NCBI RefSeq assembly: GCF_000003815.2
Contig: NC_049996.1
Span: 4,535,482 to 4,599,481 of the forward strand
Direction of reading: 5' to 3'
Source: Branchiostoma floridae
Lineage: Eukaryota; Chordata; Leptocardii; Amphioxiformes; Branchiostomatidae
Length of the DNA stretch: 64,000 nt
Below the pieces are notes generated by a model. The model was not told the DNA's origin, made no database searches, and saw nothing but the letters and a program-made list of their open reading frames with translations. Shown here one piece after another: positions 30,272 to 40,486 of the stretch (positions are counted from its first letter, which is position 1; the number at the start of each line of letters is the position of its first letter). The position numbers and the translations under genes were made by a program.

Positions 30272-32863
30272 ATGATAATGCAGATTGTGATCATTTTTGT
30301 CATTCTGGTAGAATGTGCAAGTTTAGACTCCTCCACATGTTTCCCCGGGTGCACCAATACAAAGTCATGGTCATCTTGCATTCCTTCCGGCATGCCTGTG
30401 CGCCCTGCTGGCTGGAATGATGCTTGTCTCTTATGCACTGCACAGTCGAACCAACAACAATATCTAAAGTTACCGCTAACTGTACAGAACACCTCTCAAA
30501 CATGCCTCCCTTACACTACACGGGTCGGGGTTAGGGGGTTTATATTTGGGACACTCTCAGCTCACAAACTACGACCACTTCCGCGGTCAACTGTACATAT
30601 TCTAGCTTTACATGAATGTGGAATCACAGATTTGGAACCAGACGTCTTGGCTGCGTTTCACGAGTTAACCTCTTTACACCTTGACTTCAACAAGTTGACT
30701 CACGTCAGGCGAACTTGGTTTGACAGGTTAAAGTTTCCAGAGGGGCTACACACTATGTCTTTGGCACACAACAATATAAGTAACATAGATTCTAAATGTT
30801 TCGAAAAGCTTGTCGAATTGAAGGTGTTGCTGCTTGACAATAACTCACTACAAAGTATACAGCCATCTTGGTTTCACGGGCTGACACGTTTAAGCCAACT
30901 GTCTTTGAAATCGAATTCTATCAAAAGCATAATGGCACCGATGCCACTGCTTACCCTCCTAGACTTGAGCAGAAATGCACTGACGTGTTTGTCCAGAGAA
31001 AATGTGAAGGGGATACAAAGAGTTCAGGAGCTGAGTGTTAGTGGAAATGCATCTCTAGTTGTCTATGATTCTACTACTTTTGCGATGCATTGGCATGTTG
31101 ATTATCATTACTATCGCTATGTTGGACATCGCATTTCAGTAAAGGTCGATACAGCCCTTTTCTGTATAACCGGTTCTCCACTGAAACGATATAACATCCG
31201 GATGCAACACGATTACCTCGCACAGCTAGTTCGGCAAAATGTAGCCCCAAACAGACAGTGCAGGCTACTAGACATTCGGTTAACTCCGGGAAACCAGACC
31301 AAGCATCGTCTACCAGCTGTGATTATATCAAATAACACAGAATCAGACAAACATGCCACAAACATGACTAGTTTGTGCAAGCAAGCTTGGGAAGACGTAG
31401 GCTTAGTGAAGCTTGCTTTAGGTGAAGACTTTACCCTGAAGATTGTTCCGATGGATATTGATGAGTCGTGCAAACCCAAGATTGTTGCTGTAGTTCTATT
31501 AGATCTGATCTCCAGTAAAAACAGGAGCCAATGGCAAGATAATGACCACATCAGAAGTACCAGTATGTCTGGACATGGAGAAATGATGAATGTGACATGT
31601 GTTTTCAACTCTGGGAAGAAGACATTCAGACAAGTCTTCGCTGTACCAATGTCAAGTGCTCCTGACGGTTCTGTTTGTGAAGATAAGACAAGCACTGTGC
31701 CTAACTCTCCAAAAGGCGCCTTGTGTACAGACGGAACAAAGGTTCAGACCACAGAAAAGACCAAGACAACCAAGATTGAGTCCCACTACACGAGCCCTGC
31801 CAGAAGTAAGAATGTGACAAAGCAGTTGGAAAAGAGCAAATACCAAACGTTCGGTTTCATGATCGCAATGTCATCCTTACTCAGTGTACTTCTGATAGCA
31901 GCCTTTATAAAGTGTAATATCAGCATGAGACGCTATTGTTTGCGAGACGACCAAGCGGCTCAGGCTGCAGGTGGTTTACAGGGACCCCTTCAGGGTATCA
32001 TCCCACTGAATCACTTCATGATAGACGGATCAAACGTCATCCAAAATTCGACAGCCTCAGCCTCAGAAACAGATAGAGCCACAGATAGCATGCCACATCC
32101 TTGCAATGAGCCGCAAAACAATGAAATTCCAGACGAGTACTCGCAAAACGCTTTGCCGGAGACTCCCCATGACTACTGGCTGATTCCCGACAGCTACTTT
32201 GACTACGAGAACACACAATTGGCATCAATTCTCCAATACTGGGAGATCCCTGATGAGTACTACAACTATGAAAATACCACAGCACGACCTCTGTCATTCC
32301 CTCTGACACAACAGCTGTCTCCGCCGTCCGACGAAGAAGAAGACGTGACAACGTTCTACGCTGCTACAGCTGAGGTGGCCCTTCCTTCATCAACCAGGCT
32401 GGGTGGCAAACATCCATCCTACAGCATGGGATCTCAGCAAGGCTCACAGAATCACGTAATACGTGTTCCTCAAAGGAAAGCAAGGATGCGATTATGTGGA
32501 ACTATGCCACCAATCAGAACGACAAACACCAAATTGTATGGCAGACCTGTAGCAAGGTACAGGGCCCAAGATATGGCGTTAGTTGCTAAGTATAACAGAA
32601 CACCAGTGGCTAAAACAGAACCAACAACTTTATATAAAAACTCGTCAGTGGTGACCAAATGGCAGTCTAACTTTAAGTACTGGGCTATATACAAGCCCGA
32701 CACTGTAAAGAACGAAAAACATAGAAAGGATCATTCCTTATCAATATACAAGAATGGTAACAAAGACCACGTTCGGAGATCAAAACGCTGGAGCATGAAT
32801 GTATCTACGTTGAATTTAGATAAGTCCAATAACAAAGCAATTAATCGTCGCCAGAGTATCTAA
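30272..32863 (+). CDS. LRR receptor C, large single-pass membrane protein
   Basis: 863 codons in one exon, not matched to a named gene. Residues 1-16 form a signal peptide. A Cys-rich N-terminal segment (C23, C27, C36, C52, C55, C78) precedes about six leucine-rich repeats (about 106-265; SLAHNNISNIDSKCF, LLLDNNSLQSIQPSWF). No ordinary LRRCT follows. Instead about 250 residues of unrecognised ectodomain have scattered cysteines and several NxS/T sites. A transmembrane helix lies at about 527-548 (FGFMIAMSSLLSVLLIAAF). The tail of about 315 residues is unusually long and has two related blocks, IPDSYFDYENT (about 636-646) and IPDEYYNYENT (about 656-667). YEN is a Grb2-SH2 type YxN motif. An acidic stretch and a very basic C-terminus (RRSKRWS, NRRQSI) follow. 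It is probably a surface receptor with phosphotyrosine signalling. The first ATG is used because it opens the signal peptide directly. Confidence 0.88.
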   Translation: MIMQIVIIFVILVECASLDSSTCFPGCTNTKSWSSCIPSGMPVRPAGWNDACLLCTAQSNQQQYLKLPLTVQNTSQTCLPYTTRVGVRGFIFGTLSAHKLRPLPRSTVHILALHECGITDLEPDVLAAFHELTSLHLDFNKLTHVRRTWFDRLKFPEGLHTMSLAHNNISNIDSKCFEKLVELKVLLLDNNSLQSIQPSWFHGLTRLSQLSLKSNSIKSIMAPMPLLTLLDLSRNALTCLSRENVKGIQRVQELSVSGNASLVVYDSTTFAMHWHVDYHYYRYVGHRISVKVDTALFCITGSPLKRYNIRMQHDYLAQLVRQNVAPNRQCRLLDIRLTPGNQTKHRLPAVIISNNTESDKHATNMTSLCKQAWEDVGLVKLALGEDFTLKIVPMDIDESCKPKIVAVVLLDLISSKNRSQWQDNDHIRSTSMSGHGEMMNVTCVFNSGKKTFRQVFAVPMSSAPDGSVCEDKTSTVPNSPKGALCTDGTKVQTTEKTKTTKIESHYTSPARSKNVTKQLEKSKYQTFGFMIAMSSLLSVLLIAAFIKCNISMRRYCLRDDQAAQAAGGLQGPLQGIIPLNHFMIDGSNVIQNSTASASETDRATDSMPHPCNEPQNNEIPDEYSQNALPETPHDYWLIPDSYFDYENTQLASILQYWEIPDEYYNYENTTARPLSFPLTQQLSPPSDEEEDVTTFYAATAEVALPSSTRLGGKHPSYSMGSQQGSQNHVIRVPQRKARMRLCGTMPPIRTTNTKLYGRPVARYRAQDMALVAKYNRTPVAKTEPTTLYKNSSVVTKWQSNFKYWAIYKPDTVKNEKHRKDHSLSIYKNGNKDHVRRSKRWSMNVSTLNLDKSNNKAINRRQSI

Positions 32864-33873
32864 CCAATACTTGCAGTGTCCATCAAATCAGATAATAGCT
32901 GACTTAAGCTTTTGGCCTGTGTCTATCATTGTTCAGGGTAGATGCAGCACCATCCCAACCCTACACCTTTATGTACCTTCCTTGCCTAAGAGCTAAAAGA
33001 CCTTCCTCACCTCCTTCTGTCCTATACACACCCTTCGCCCTCTTCTTATGACTTCCATGATGACGTCCACATTCCTCTTCCAAAGTTTAGGCTTACAATT
33101 CACCAGCGCTGTGGCCATGGCTTGCTGTTTTAGGCATTCTATAAAAAATGGACTTGCGTGACCGGACTTCCGATCGCTGTACCGAATCTTTGTTGCTATA
33201 TGTTACCTCAAAAACTGAATTAAGTGGTGCTGACTACAAAAGTCAGCTCCAGTCATGAAAAGAGACGAGGGGGGGATACAAACTGAGCCACGTTTGGGAC
33301 GGCATTCTTGCTGCTGCAGCGCCACCTACATCGGCTATAAATAGCAGCAAGATACAGACCCAGTCATTCTAACCCTGGTGATGATGTCTGATAGACAGTC
33401 TGATAGATATCGAAACATTGGAAGTGAGTACAATTCTGGTAGTGTTTTTGAAAATGTATGAGCATTTCTCCAACCTGATGAAACTATTTACGGATAATCC
33501 AAATACAACTTCTTGATTTCCTCCTGAAATCCAAAATTATTTTTTACTTGGTAAATATACATTTTAACAATGTGATGATCCAGACGAAAACAAAATATTC
33601 ATGGCTGGAGGATAGTAGACACAAACGGCTGAGATAAAAAGATATTGTCTCTCCTACATAACATTCAATATAAGTGTCGTAGTGCGTGACCAAGAATTAC
33701 AATTCATGCTTACAACCATGTACAAAGTTTAACGCAACGTGTAAAAGAAATTCAATCTTACTACGGGAATTTAAGGCGTTTTGCACTAAATACCACTTAA
33801 TACTTTCTGCCTGTCAGATGATGATGATGATGTGGTTACTTTTGTTACCTTCAAAATCTTCGCAGCATCCCCG
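32864..33873. other. 3' flank of gene C, no further gene recognised
   Basis: Unassigned. Around 33387-33420, CTGATAGACAGTCTGATAG...CGAAAC faintly resembles a Penelope-like terminal repeat, but too little matches to call it. Confidence 0.45.
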
Positions 33874-33973
33874 NNNNNNNNNNNNNNNNNNNNNNNNNNN
33901 NNNNNNNNNNNNNNNNNNNNNNNNNNNNNNNNNNNNNNNNNNNNNNNNNNNNNNNNNNNNNNNNNNNNNNNNN
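33874..33973. other. Assembly gap
   Basis: Exactly 100 N characters, the conventional placeholder for a gap of unknown size. Frames running through it are meaningless, and distances across it are uncertain. Confidence 1.
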
Positions 33974-34670
33974 AATGTACAGCATATATTTGCTTATCTT
34001 TTTGCAGCTGCAGTTTGTAGACTTTACAGCCTGAGGGTGGTTGAAAACTTTTTTTTTCAAACGACCAAAAATCGATTTGCGCGCAGATGCCATCCTTATA
34101 ACCAAATCAACCAGGTCTAATCATCAGCATAATGAGAGCACATGATATATAAACATCGTCATATAACAACCTTATACACAACCATTTCTTATGCACACAT
34201 GTTCATTTGATGACATCACCTACAGAGGCTGATATTGATGATAAAAACATGCAATACCTTATTGAAATCTACATGATCACGATCATAAATACCTATTGGA
34301 ACCTCAGATATTATCATGTTAGTAATGCCTTCTTTGGCTCAACATCACAATGTATAGTAATATACTAAATATATAATTGAACACATCATATAAAGTCCTC
34401 ATACTCATCATTACTTAATACCTTATATGCATATAATAAGCATGTTCAGTATACCGCATTAAACCCAATTAGCCATGTTTAGTAATGTATCATCTACACC
34501 ATCACCTGTGGGTAATACCACAAGAAAACAATCCTTTATCATCTCACTGGAACCTATTATAGACTAGCCACACAAGTAATATTTACACTCGGTCTTGGAT
34601 TTACCAGCTGATGGGGTTTCCTCTTAACCTCGAATCGGTGTAACTTTTATGAAAGGGAATAAATGAATGA
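33974..34670. other. AT-rich intergenic, no gene recognised
   Basis: No motif-bearing frame or repeat family could be identified. Confidence 0.5.
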
Positions 34671-34995
34671 ATCAGTCAAACAATAGAATGAATACATCAT
34701 TGAATAACATATTGAATGAAACATTTAATGAAATACTGAATGAATGAATGATTCAATAAATGGATGCACGAATGATTGAATGAATGAATGAATGATTGAA
34801 TGAGTGAACGAGTGCATGAGTGAATGAATCAGTCAAAAAATAGAATGAATACATGATTGAATAAAAGATTGAATGAAACATTGAATGAAACATTTAATGA
34901 AATATTGAAGAATGAAGAATGAATGAATGAATGAATGGATGATTGAACGAATGAATGAATCAATGAGTGAACGAGTAAATGAGTGAATGAAAGCA
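34671..34995. repeat. TGAA-type microsatellite (copy 1)
   Basis: Interrupted GAAT/TGAA units for about 320 bases. The same type of array precedes the second complex-repeat copy at 60405-60605. Confidence 0.9.
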
Positions 34996-35365
34996 CCCGT
35001 GGTTTTGGTAACACCATATGTTAATCAGATGACGTTATAGCTAGTGACGTGTATCATCAGTCAGGCGGAGTCCAGATGGTACACTGACTGAAGACACACG
35101 TCATTAACAATGAAGTCATCTCATTAGCATATAACATTACCAAACCCACTGGCGATGAATTAATGAATATTTATTATACACCAAGCCGGTATAGTCTTGA
35201 AAGGCACACTAAGTAGGAAGATTCATATTAATATTCTCATGTCATGTAAGGTCAGGAGAAGAAAAGCCTTCAAGCACAATGGAGAAACAGTGAATAATTT
35301 CATTCCGTTTTTAGGCCATTATTAGACAAAAAGAAGACTTAAGTGTAATTTTTATTCCTCTTAGA

Positions 35366-35660
35366 CTCCGTTGCAGTCTTCGAATGGGTGTTTGTTATGG
35401 GGGGGGGGGGGGCGTTGGTTGGTTCGCGATTTTCAACGTTGGCTGGGCTCTCTTGTGCCGGGAAAGGGAGTTTGCCGAGGGAGGGAGTATGCTGTGAAAG
35501 GGAGTTTGCCGTGATAGCGATTTTCTCCCATGCCGAAGACTGCGCTCAGTCGGCGTCTTGGTAATTGGTAAAGGAAAATACACGGGGGAAAATCGCGAAC
35601 CAACGCCCCCCCCCCCCTCCAATAAAACCACCCCCGTTCGAAGACTGCAACGGAGGCTAG
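35366..35660. repeat. G/C-run foldback with about 65-bp arms
   Basis: The left arm begins TCCGTTGCAGTCTTCGAA and includes a G-run (35400-35412) and GGTTCGCGATTTTC. The right arm (about 35585-35660) is its reverse complement with a few differences, ending TTCGAAGACTGCAACGGA. Copy 2 keeps only the right-hand half (about 60870-60950). Confidence 0.75.
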
Positions 35661-35917
35661 ATTCCTCTGTCGTCTTATTACAGCTAAATGGCCTTAAATG
35701 CGCTAAGGGGTTGCATTGGGCATATGCCCATAGGATTGATTTCTATAACAGTTTTGGTACATGTTACTTCAAAATAAAACCAGATATGTAAAACCGGAAA
35801 CTGGCCAATACCCTGGATACAGTCACTTATTCTAACATTACCTGAGAAGGGGAACCTTCCTACCACTCTGTGAAAACCACAGAACAATCAGCCTTACAAT
35901 TAGACATGCTAGTAAGG

Positions 35918-36129
35918 TACTGTAAATGCATTTAAGTTTGCGGGGATTTAATTTCCCGTTAGCGGGATAAAGGACTTTTCGCGTTGGTTTTAAGTTTGCG
36001 GTGGCACCATGTACGGTAGTCTCTTAATGTCATGGAAAAATGTACGCGGTGGTTTTAAGTTCGCGATGGAGTGGTTACCGCGAAAAACGCGACCATTAAT
36101 CCACCGCGAACATTTCTGAATTTACAGTA
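35918..36129 (+). mobile_element. MITE, CTGTAAATG family, TA-flanked
   Basis: The left end TACTGTAAATGCATTTAAG and right end CTGAATTTACAGTA are inverted and flanked by TA. Length 212 bp with the TAs. CG-rich palindromic core, no coding capacity. The corresponding place in copy 2 (61218-61226) lacks it. TA duplication suggests a Tc1/mariner-type mobilising transposase, as an inference. Confidence 0.8.
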
Positions 36130-36410
36130 CATCCTCCTCCGCAGGGACATCCAACAGCCAAACTGCCTGTCTGGATGTACCCTGCTCTTTCAACCGTCAC
36201 CCTTAGTTCCTGACCGACCTGCTTATAAATATTAATGAGGTTACCCTTATACATGCGAGACAGCTTTTGAAAACGGAAAGCCTATTCTCTGATTGGCTGA
36301 CAGCTGGTTTGGGGGGGGGGACGTCCACAGGAACTAAGAGTGACGGTTAAAAGAGCAGGGCTCATCCAGACAGGCAGTTTAACTGTTGGATGTCCCTGCG
36401 TAGGAGGATG
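36130..36410. mobile_element. Inverted-repeat element with about 80-bp arms (copy 1)
   Basis: The left arm starts CATCCTCCTCCGCAGGGACA and the right arm ends TGTCCCTGCGTAGGAGGATG. The two pair for about 80 bases through AGAGCAGGG and GTGACGGTT blocks. A 3-bp GTA on both sides could be a target duplication, but this is weak. The same element is in copy 2 at 61226-61501. Confidence 0.7.
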
Positions 36411-36725
36411 GTAAGGTAATGCTGATGGTTATCTTAAACAGATTGGAACCTCAGGCCAAGGCTCCCGTAGTTGAAGGAGCACCGAAGATCAGATTTTCAA
36501 CTCAAGAGTCCTCGTTGAGAAGTAACCCCAGCACCAACAAAGTCTGTACCATGTATTTGTTGACTATGAAAAGGGCCGCGTTCGGCCGGGTTTGGTATGG
36601 AGTTTTGTGGGCAGCTATGAAGAGGTACAACATTGTACCAAAGCTGACTAACTGCGTCCAACAGTTGCACGAAAAGTCCAGTAGTGCAGTAAGTTTTGGT
36701 TAGGGCGCAGTAGGAGGACGATATA

Positions 36726-38200
36726 TGTAAACGGGGCCAGCCCGTTTAGACTAAGATGTTTGGTATCCTAGGCTAGAGTGACAGTAATTAGCTAATGTGC
36801 CTAGCAACGCCCGGACTCCTCTCAGTACTCTGATATCCTCCGTCAGCTGGCCGAAGAAGGCCCATTGTGGGAGATCGGATAACCACTGCAATTAAGCTAG
36901 CCGGCACCGGCCGCAGAGGTCAAATACCAGGGTTAATAGCATAAGGGTTAAGGAACTTTGTGAATAACGGACAAACGCACGCAGAACTTGTTACCAAAAG
37001 TGTTAGGATAACTATTGAATGTTGACTATGTGACCGACGTTGTTGACTAATACTAGTAGTAGCGCTAGTCTCGACTTTGACTTAAGATGGCCCAACATTG
37101 TAACTCGACCGGAGCCGTTTGATTGACACCTTCGCCTGGGATCCCACGTCCGATATCTCGGTCACTGTGAATGGAATGTACGGAGTCCCGGACCGGCTGG
37201 AAGATGAGTTGATGTATAGCTTAGTAACCACGCCGGATCCCTAGTTACCGACCGATGATGTAACCGACATAGAAAACTCCAATGTTAGCGAAACTACGGG
37301 GCGTTTCCCGTTCGAAACATGACAGAATTGTTGTGAGAAGTTGTACTCATAGTTTAGGATAGCAATGGCGACTGACAGAAGTCGGATTCGAATGTTAAGA
37401 AGATTTCTTTGTGATGTACGGTGTTCTAGAGTGTCAGAATACCTGTTGCTCCTTCCCTCTCTCAGAGTTGGTACAGTCCATAAAGTTTGACAGCTGCATT
37501 CGAACTTGCAGTATAAAGTTTTGGCCGGTTGTGCCCAAGCAGTTCCGAGGGGTGGATAGCCCGAAGGTTGACCGAGTGAGAAGTTCACGACCCATCCGGT
37601 CTGACCCTCAGGTGAAGCCTCCGAGGAGCTTTTTAATATGAAATTTACTGGTTTTCTTACGCTTTGCCATTCAATGTCACTTGAGTTCCGGACTTTTGAG
37701 AAGTTATTAGTCCACATTTACATGTTTCCTGGGCCAATCAGATTCCAAAGATTCGCATAAGATTAGCCGTATTTGGTCTTGGCCCAACCCAAAATTTAGA
37801 AGATAAAAAGGAGACACTCGATTCGGAGAGTGCAGTTTCGTGCCGTGGCAGCAGTTTCGTGTCGTGGCAGCAGTTTCGTGCCGTGGCAGTTTCGTGCCGT
37901 GGCAGTTTCGTGCCGTAGCAGTCGTTTCGTGCCGAGAAAGGTAGCGGCCTCGGGCCGTGGCAGTTTTGCCACGTGCCGAAAGAAGTTGTGGAAAGATCTG
38001 GAAAGTTTGGACTTCAGTGACAGAAAGTAGGATCTGGACTTTGCCAACTGAGAGTGAAGAGTACTTCTGATTGTTACCACCGACGGCCATCACCAGTTGA
38101 GTTGTGAATAAAGTCGATCTCGAGAGAACTTGAACTTCGCCTTGCCTCAATCACTTCGGACATCATAGCAGGGTCCAAGCTAAGTCTTGGCACTCTCACA
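36726..38200 (+). repeat. 5' LTR
   Basis: TG...CA termini. A tandem array of GTTTCGTGCCGTGGCA-type units lies at 37840-37940. An AATAAA is at about 38107-38112 near the 3' end. Frames of 147 and 158 codons on the minus strand recur in the other LTR only because the DNA is duplicated. Confidence 0.95.
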
Positions 38201-38202
38201 TC

Positions 38203-38220
38203 TGGCGCTGCGAGCAAGGA
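38203..38220 (+). promoter_or_regulatory. Putative primer binding site
   Basis: TGGCGCTGCGAGCAAGGA begins 2 bases after the 5' LTR. TGG complementary to a tRNA CCA end is expected at this place. I cannot assign the tRNA. Confidence 0.55.
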
Positions 38221-38582
38221 CGAAGAAGTCGCAGAGAAACCGGGGAAATCCATTGGATTCCAAGTTCAAGGCGGACAATAGGAAGGACAACGGAACAAGG
38301 CGTGCTGGAGGGAACAGACGCAGCGAAGCCCAATGGTCAAGACCGAAGTGGACTGGAGGTGGGTAGTACTGTTGTTTGGGGAGCAGAGCCGCGTTGCACA
38401 GTCTTAGCCCGGTCCTATAGCCTAGTAAATGAATAGGCACGTTTGTAGACAGGTTGTATTCATGTTTAGGTAGCGTTGTGTGTGGTTTAGATTATGTGTT
38501 AGTGTTAAATCTGTGGTTTTAAGGATATAGCTTGGATGACAGGGGTAGACAGGTTCTTTGAACCAGCACTGAAGAATAGCTC

Positions 38583-38879
38583 ATGTTGATAAACCCGAGC
38601 GGAGCACTATTGATCGCGGTCGCCCCGGGTAACGCGAGTGACATTTTGTTGGCCCTTGCTATTGCGGCACGACGCCAGTACCACATCCTAATTCAAGGAC
38701 AGGTAGTAAATTTTCTGGGTGCTCTATTCCGCGTGATCTGGTGCGCTCACCCGTTTGAGGTAGAGGACATAGGGAACAGGTTAGCCGAGAGGGGGACGTA
38801 TTGCTTAAAATATTTTCTGCGAAGGTCGGAGACGCCCCAGTCACGTGGTCGTTCGTTGGGTCATTGCCACTCCTACTGA
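38583..38879 (+). CDS. Small open frame upstream of gag, uncertain
   Basis: 98 codons in the leader between the primer binding site and gag. No motif is recognised, and it is in a different frame from the gag start. It could be the remains of an N-terminal gag segment, an accessory frame or chance. Confidence 0.25.
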   Translation: MLINPSGALLIAVAPGNASDILLALAIAARRQYHILIQGQVVNFLGALFRVIWCAHPFEVEDIGNRLAERGTYCLKYFLRRSETPQSRGRSLGHCHSY

Positions 38880-38980
38880 GACCGTTGCCCGTGCTGAGAA
38901 ACACGAGTCCGGGGGACCACAAACGAAGCAGCTATTATAATAGGGAAAAACGGCGGAAAACCAAGTAGAAATTCGCGTAT

Positions 38981-40418
38981 ATGGACATAAACGGAAATAT
39001 GTCAGTCGGTCTTGGGGACGCCAGGGCCGAGCTAGCAGGGATACGGGAGGAGATGAGGTCACAGTTAGGGGCAGAGGGGGAGACCCCCAGGGTAGCCCCG
39101 GGGTTGTTCGCAACGAGTACGCGAAACAGGCCCGACGTGTCCGGGAGGAGGCCCCGGGTAAGGGACCCTTTATACACACCAGATATGGGACCCTTGCCAC
39201 CATATGGATACCTGCCCCGCACCCCGTCTAACTCCCCTCCCCCACTTCGCAGACGTCGGTCCAGAACTCCGTCTCCGCCCCGGAACCGTTGTTCCACGTC
39301 TTGCCTGTCGAATGGCCAGCCCACGATAGTGGTGCACACGGATCGGAAACTGCCAAAATTCTCGGGGGCCGGCTCAACCCTTTCATTTGAAGACTGGTTA
39401 GATGAAGTAGAGGGGGCCTTGAACACCTGGGGGGGGTACGCCCGAACAGAGGGCTCGCCTGATCTGGACGAATCTAGAGGGGGAGGCGAAGCAGGAAGTT
39501 AGCGTTCTGGAGCCACAGGAACGGGGGGACCCCCAGAAGATTTTAGACACGTTAAAGAGGGCATTCAAAGACACAGTTTCGGCCAATATTATTATGGGTA
39601 GGTTCTACAGTCAGAGGCAGGGGCCAGACGAGACAGTGCGGGCATATGCGGTACAGCTGCGGACCCTGATGCGCCGGGCCCGTAGACAGGACCCCCAAAT
39701 TTGCGCTGACCCCGACAAGGCGCTCCGCGACCAGTTTGTCGAGGGGCTCAAAGATAAAGACGTAAGGCTAGAACTCCTGCGCCGAGTCCGTCGACATGAG
39801 ACCCTCACGTTTGCGGAGGTGAAAGAGGAAGCTCTCGAGCTAGTGGAGGCAAACACCCGAGTGCGAGGTGTACAGGTGCGCGGTGCGAGCGCGGCTGAAG
39901 CTATAGATCAAGACGCGTCGGGCACCGCCACCTTGTTGCCAGCACCCGGGGGCGCCTCTCCAGACGCCATCTCGCTGATGCGTCAAGTAGAGGAACTCCG
40001 GCGGGAACGACATGGGCTTTTAGAGCAAAACCACTATTTGTCCAGGGTAGCGGGTACTTTGTGTAGCGAAATAGAGAATTTGAGGGGTCGATCTCAAGCC
40101 CAGGCCGGGCCCCGCCAGTCAGGTGGGCCGAATCCGCGAAGCCAATCGGGCAGTAGAAATAATAACGGGTATCGCTCCTCCGGCCGGAACCCCCGGCGCG
40201 GATTCACGGCGGACCGTAGGCCTATATGCTACTCGTGTAATGAGGAGGGGCACATGAGTCGCAACTGTCCCCAGGTAGACGCGCCTCCAGCGGCCGGGCA
40301 CCAGTCTAACCCATTGACTCCGCCCAACTCAGATCGGCTCAATGGCACCCGCGATTCAGGGCCGGGGTCACTAAACTGGCAGGCTCCGCCAGCGGGGGGC
40401 GACTCGCGGAGACAATAG
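38981..40418 (+). CDS. Gag polyprotein of the Ty3/Gypsy element, frame-broken
   Basis: The first part (38981-39502) has a Pro/Arg-rich N-terminal region (RRRRSRTPSPP) and the start of a capsid-like domain (KLPKFSGAGSTLSFEDWLDE). The second part (39594-40418, the same frame being open from before 39500) contains the retrotransposon-gag helix region (YSQRQGPDETVRAYA, LRDQFVEGLKD), a coiled-coil-like VEELRRERHGLLEQN, and one zinc knuckle CYSCNEEGHMSRNC. The reading frame changes at an 8-G run (39429-39436). A single-base indel in this homopolymer explains the break, either a real mutation or a sequence error. An in-frame TAG backs the chosen ATG. Gag forms the particle that packages the element's RNA. 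Confidence 0.85.
40394..40400 (+). promoter_or_regulatory. Candidate -1 ribosomal frameshift heptamer
   Basis: In the gag frame, codons GCG GGG GGC contain G GGG GGC, which fits X XXY YYZ. The stop of gag (TAG) follows at 40416-40418, and the pol frame is open in the -1 frame from here on. The overlap and direction agree with gag-pol translation by -1 slippage. A downstream stimulatory fold was not established. Confidence 0.5.
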
Positions 40419-40486
40419 CTTCTTCTTCTTATGAACTAAGGGAAGAAACCAAGCCCCTGAAGTTTAGTAGCTCCTGTAGGAGTAGT

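Larger units (their letters stand above)
34996..36725. repeat. Complex repeat copy 1, left part
   Basis: From CACCCGTGG and the TAACACCATATGTTAATCAG block onward this is closely similar to 60606-61815. It stops at 36725, where the LTR retrotransposon begins, and resumes at 50499. Nested inside are a foldback (35366-35660), a CTGTAAATG MITE (35918-36129) and an inverted-repeat element (36130-36410). The 94-codon frame at 36419-36703 exists in both copies, but nearly all observed differences change the amino acid, so I do not treat it as a gene. Confidence 0.85.

Noticed and set aside
33360-33440. Hammerhead or PLE terminal repeat near 33.4 kb
   Set aside because: CTGATAG and CGAAAC words are present, but the core CTGANGA, a proper stem II and the GUC triplet do not line up.
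33686-34120. 144-codon frame through the N gap
   Set aside because: The middle is 100 unknown bases. The frame exists only because N does not encode a stop.
36419-36703. 94-codon frame present in both complex-repeat copies (also 61510-61794)
   Set aside because: Of the differences between the copies nearly all change the amino acid, no motif is visible, and both sit inside a repetitive element. The frame looks like a by-product of shared DNA.
37241-38150. Minus-strand frames of 158 and 147 codons repeated at 49539-50448
   Set aside because: They recur only because they lie in the two LTRs. They are antisense to the element and include the tandem GTTTCGTGCC array.
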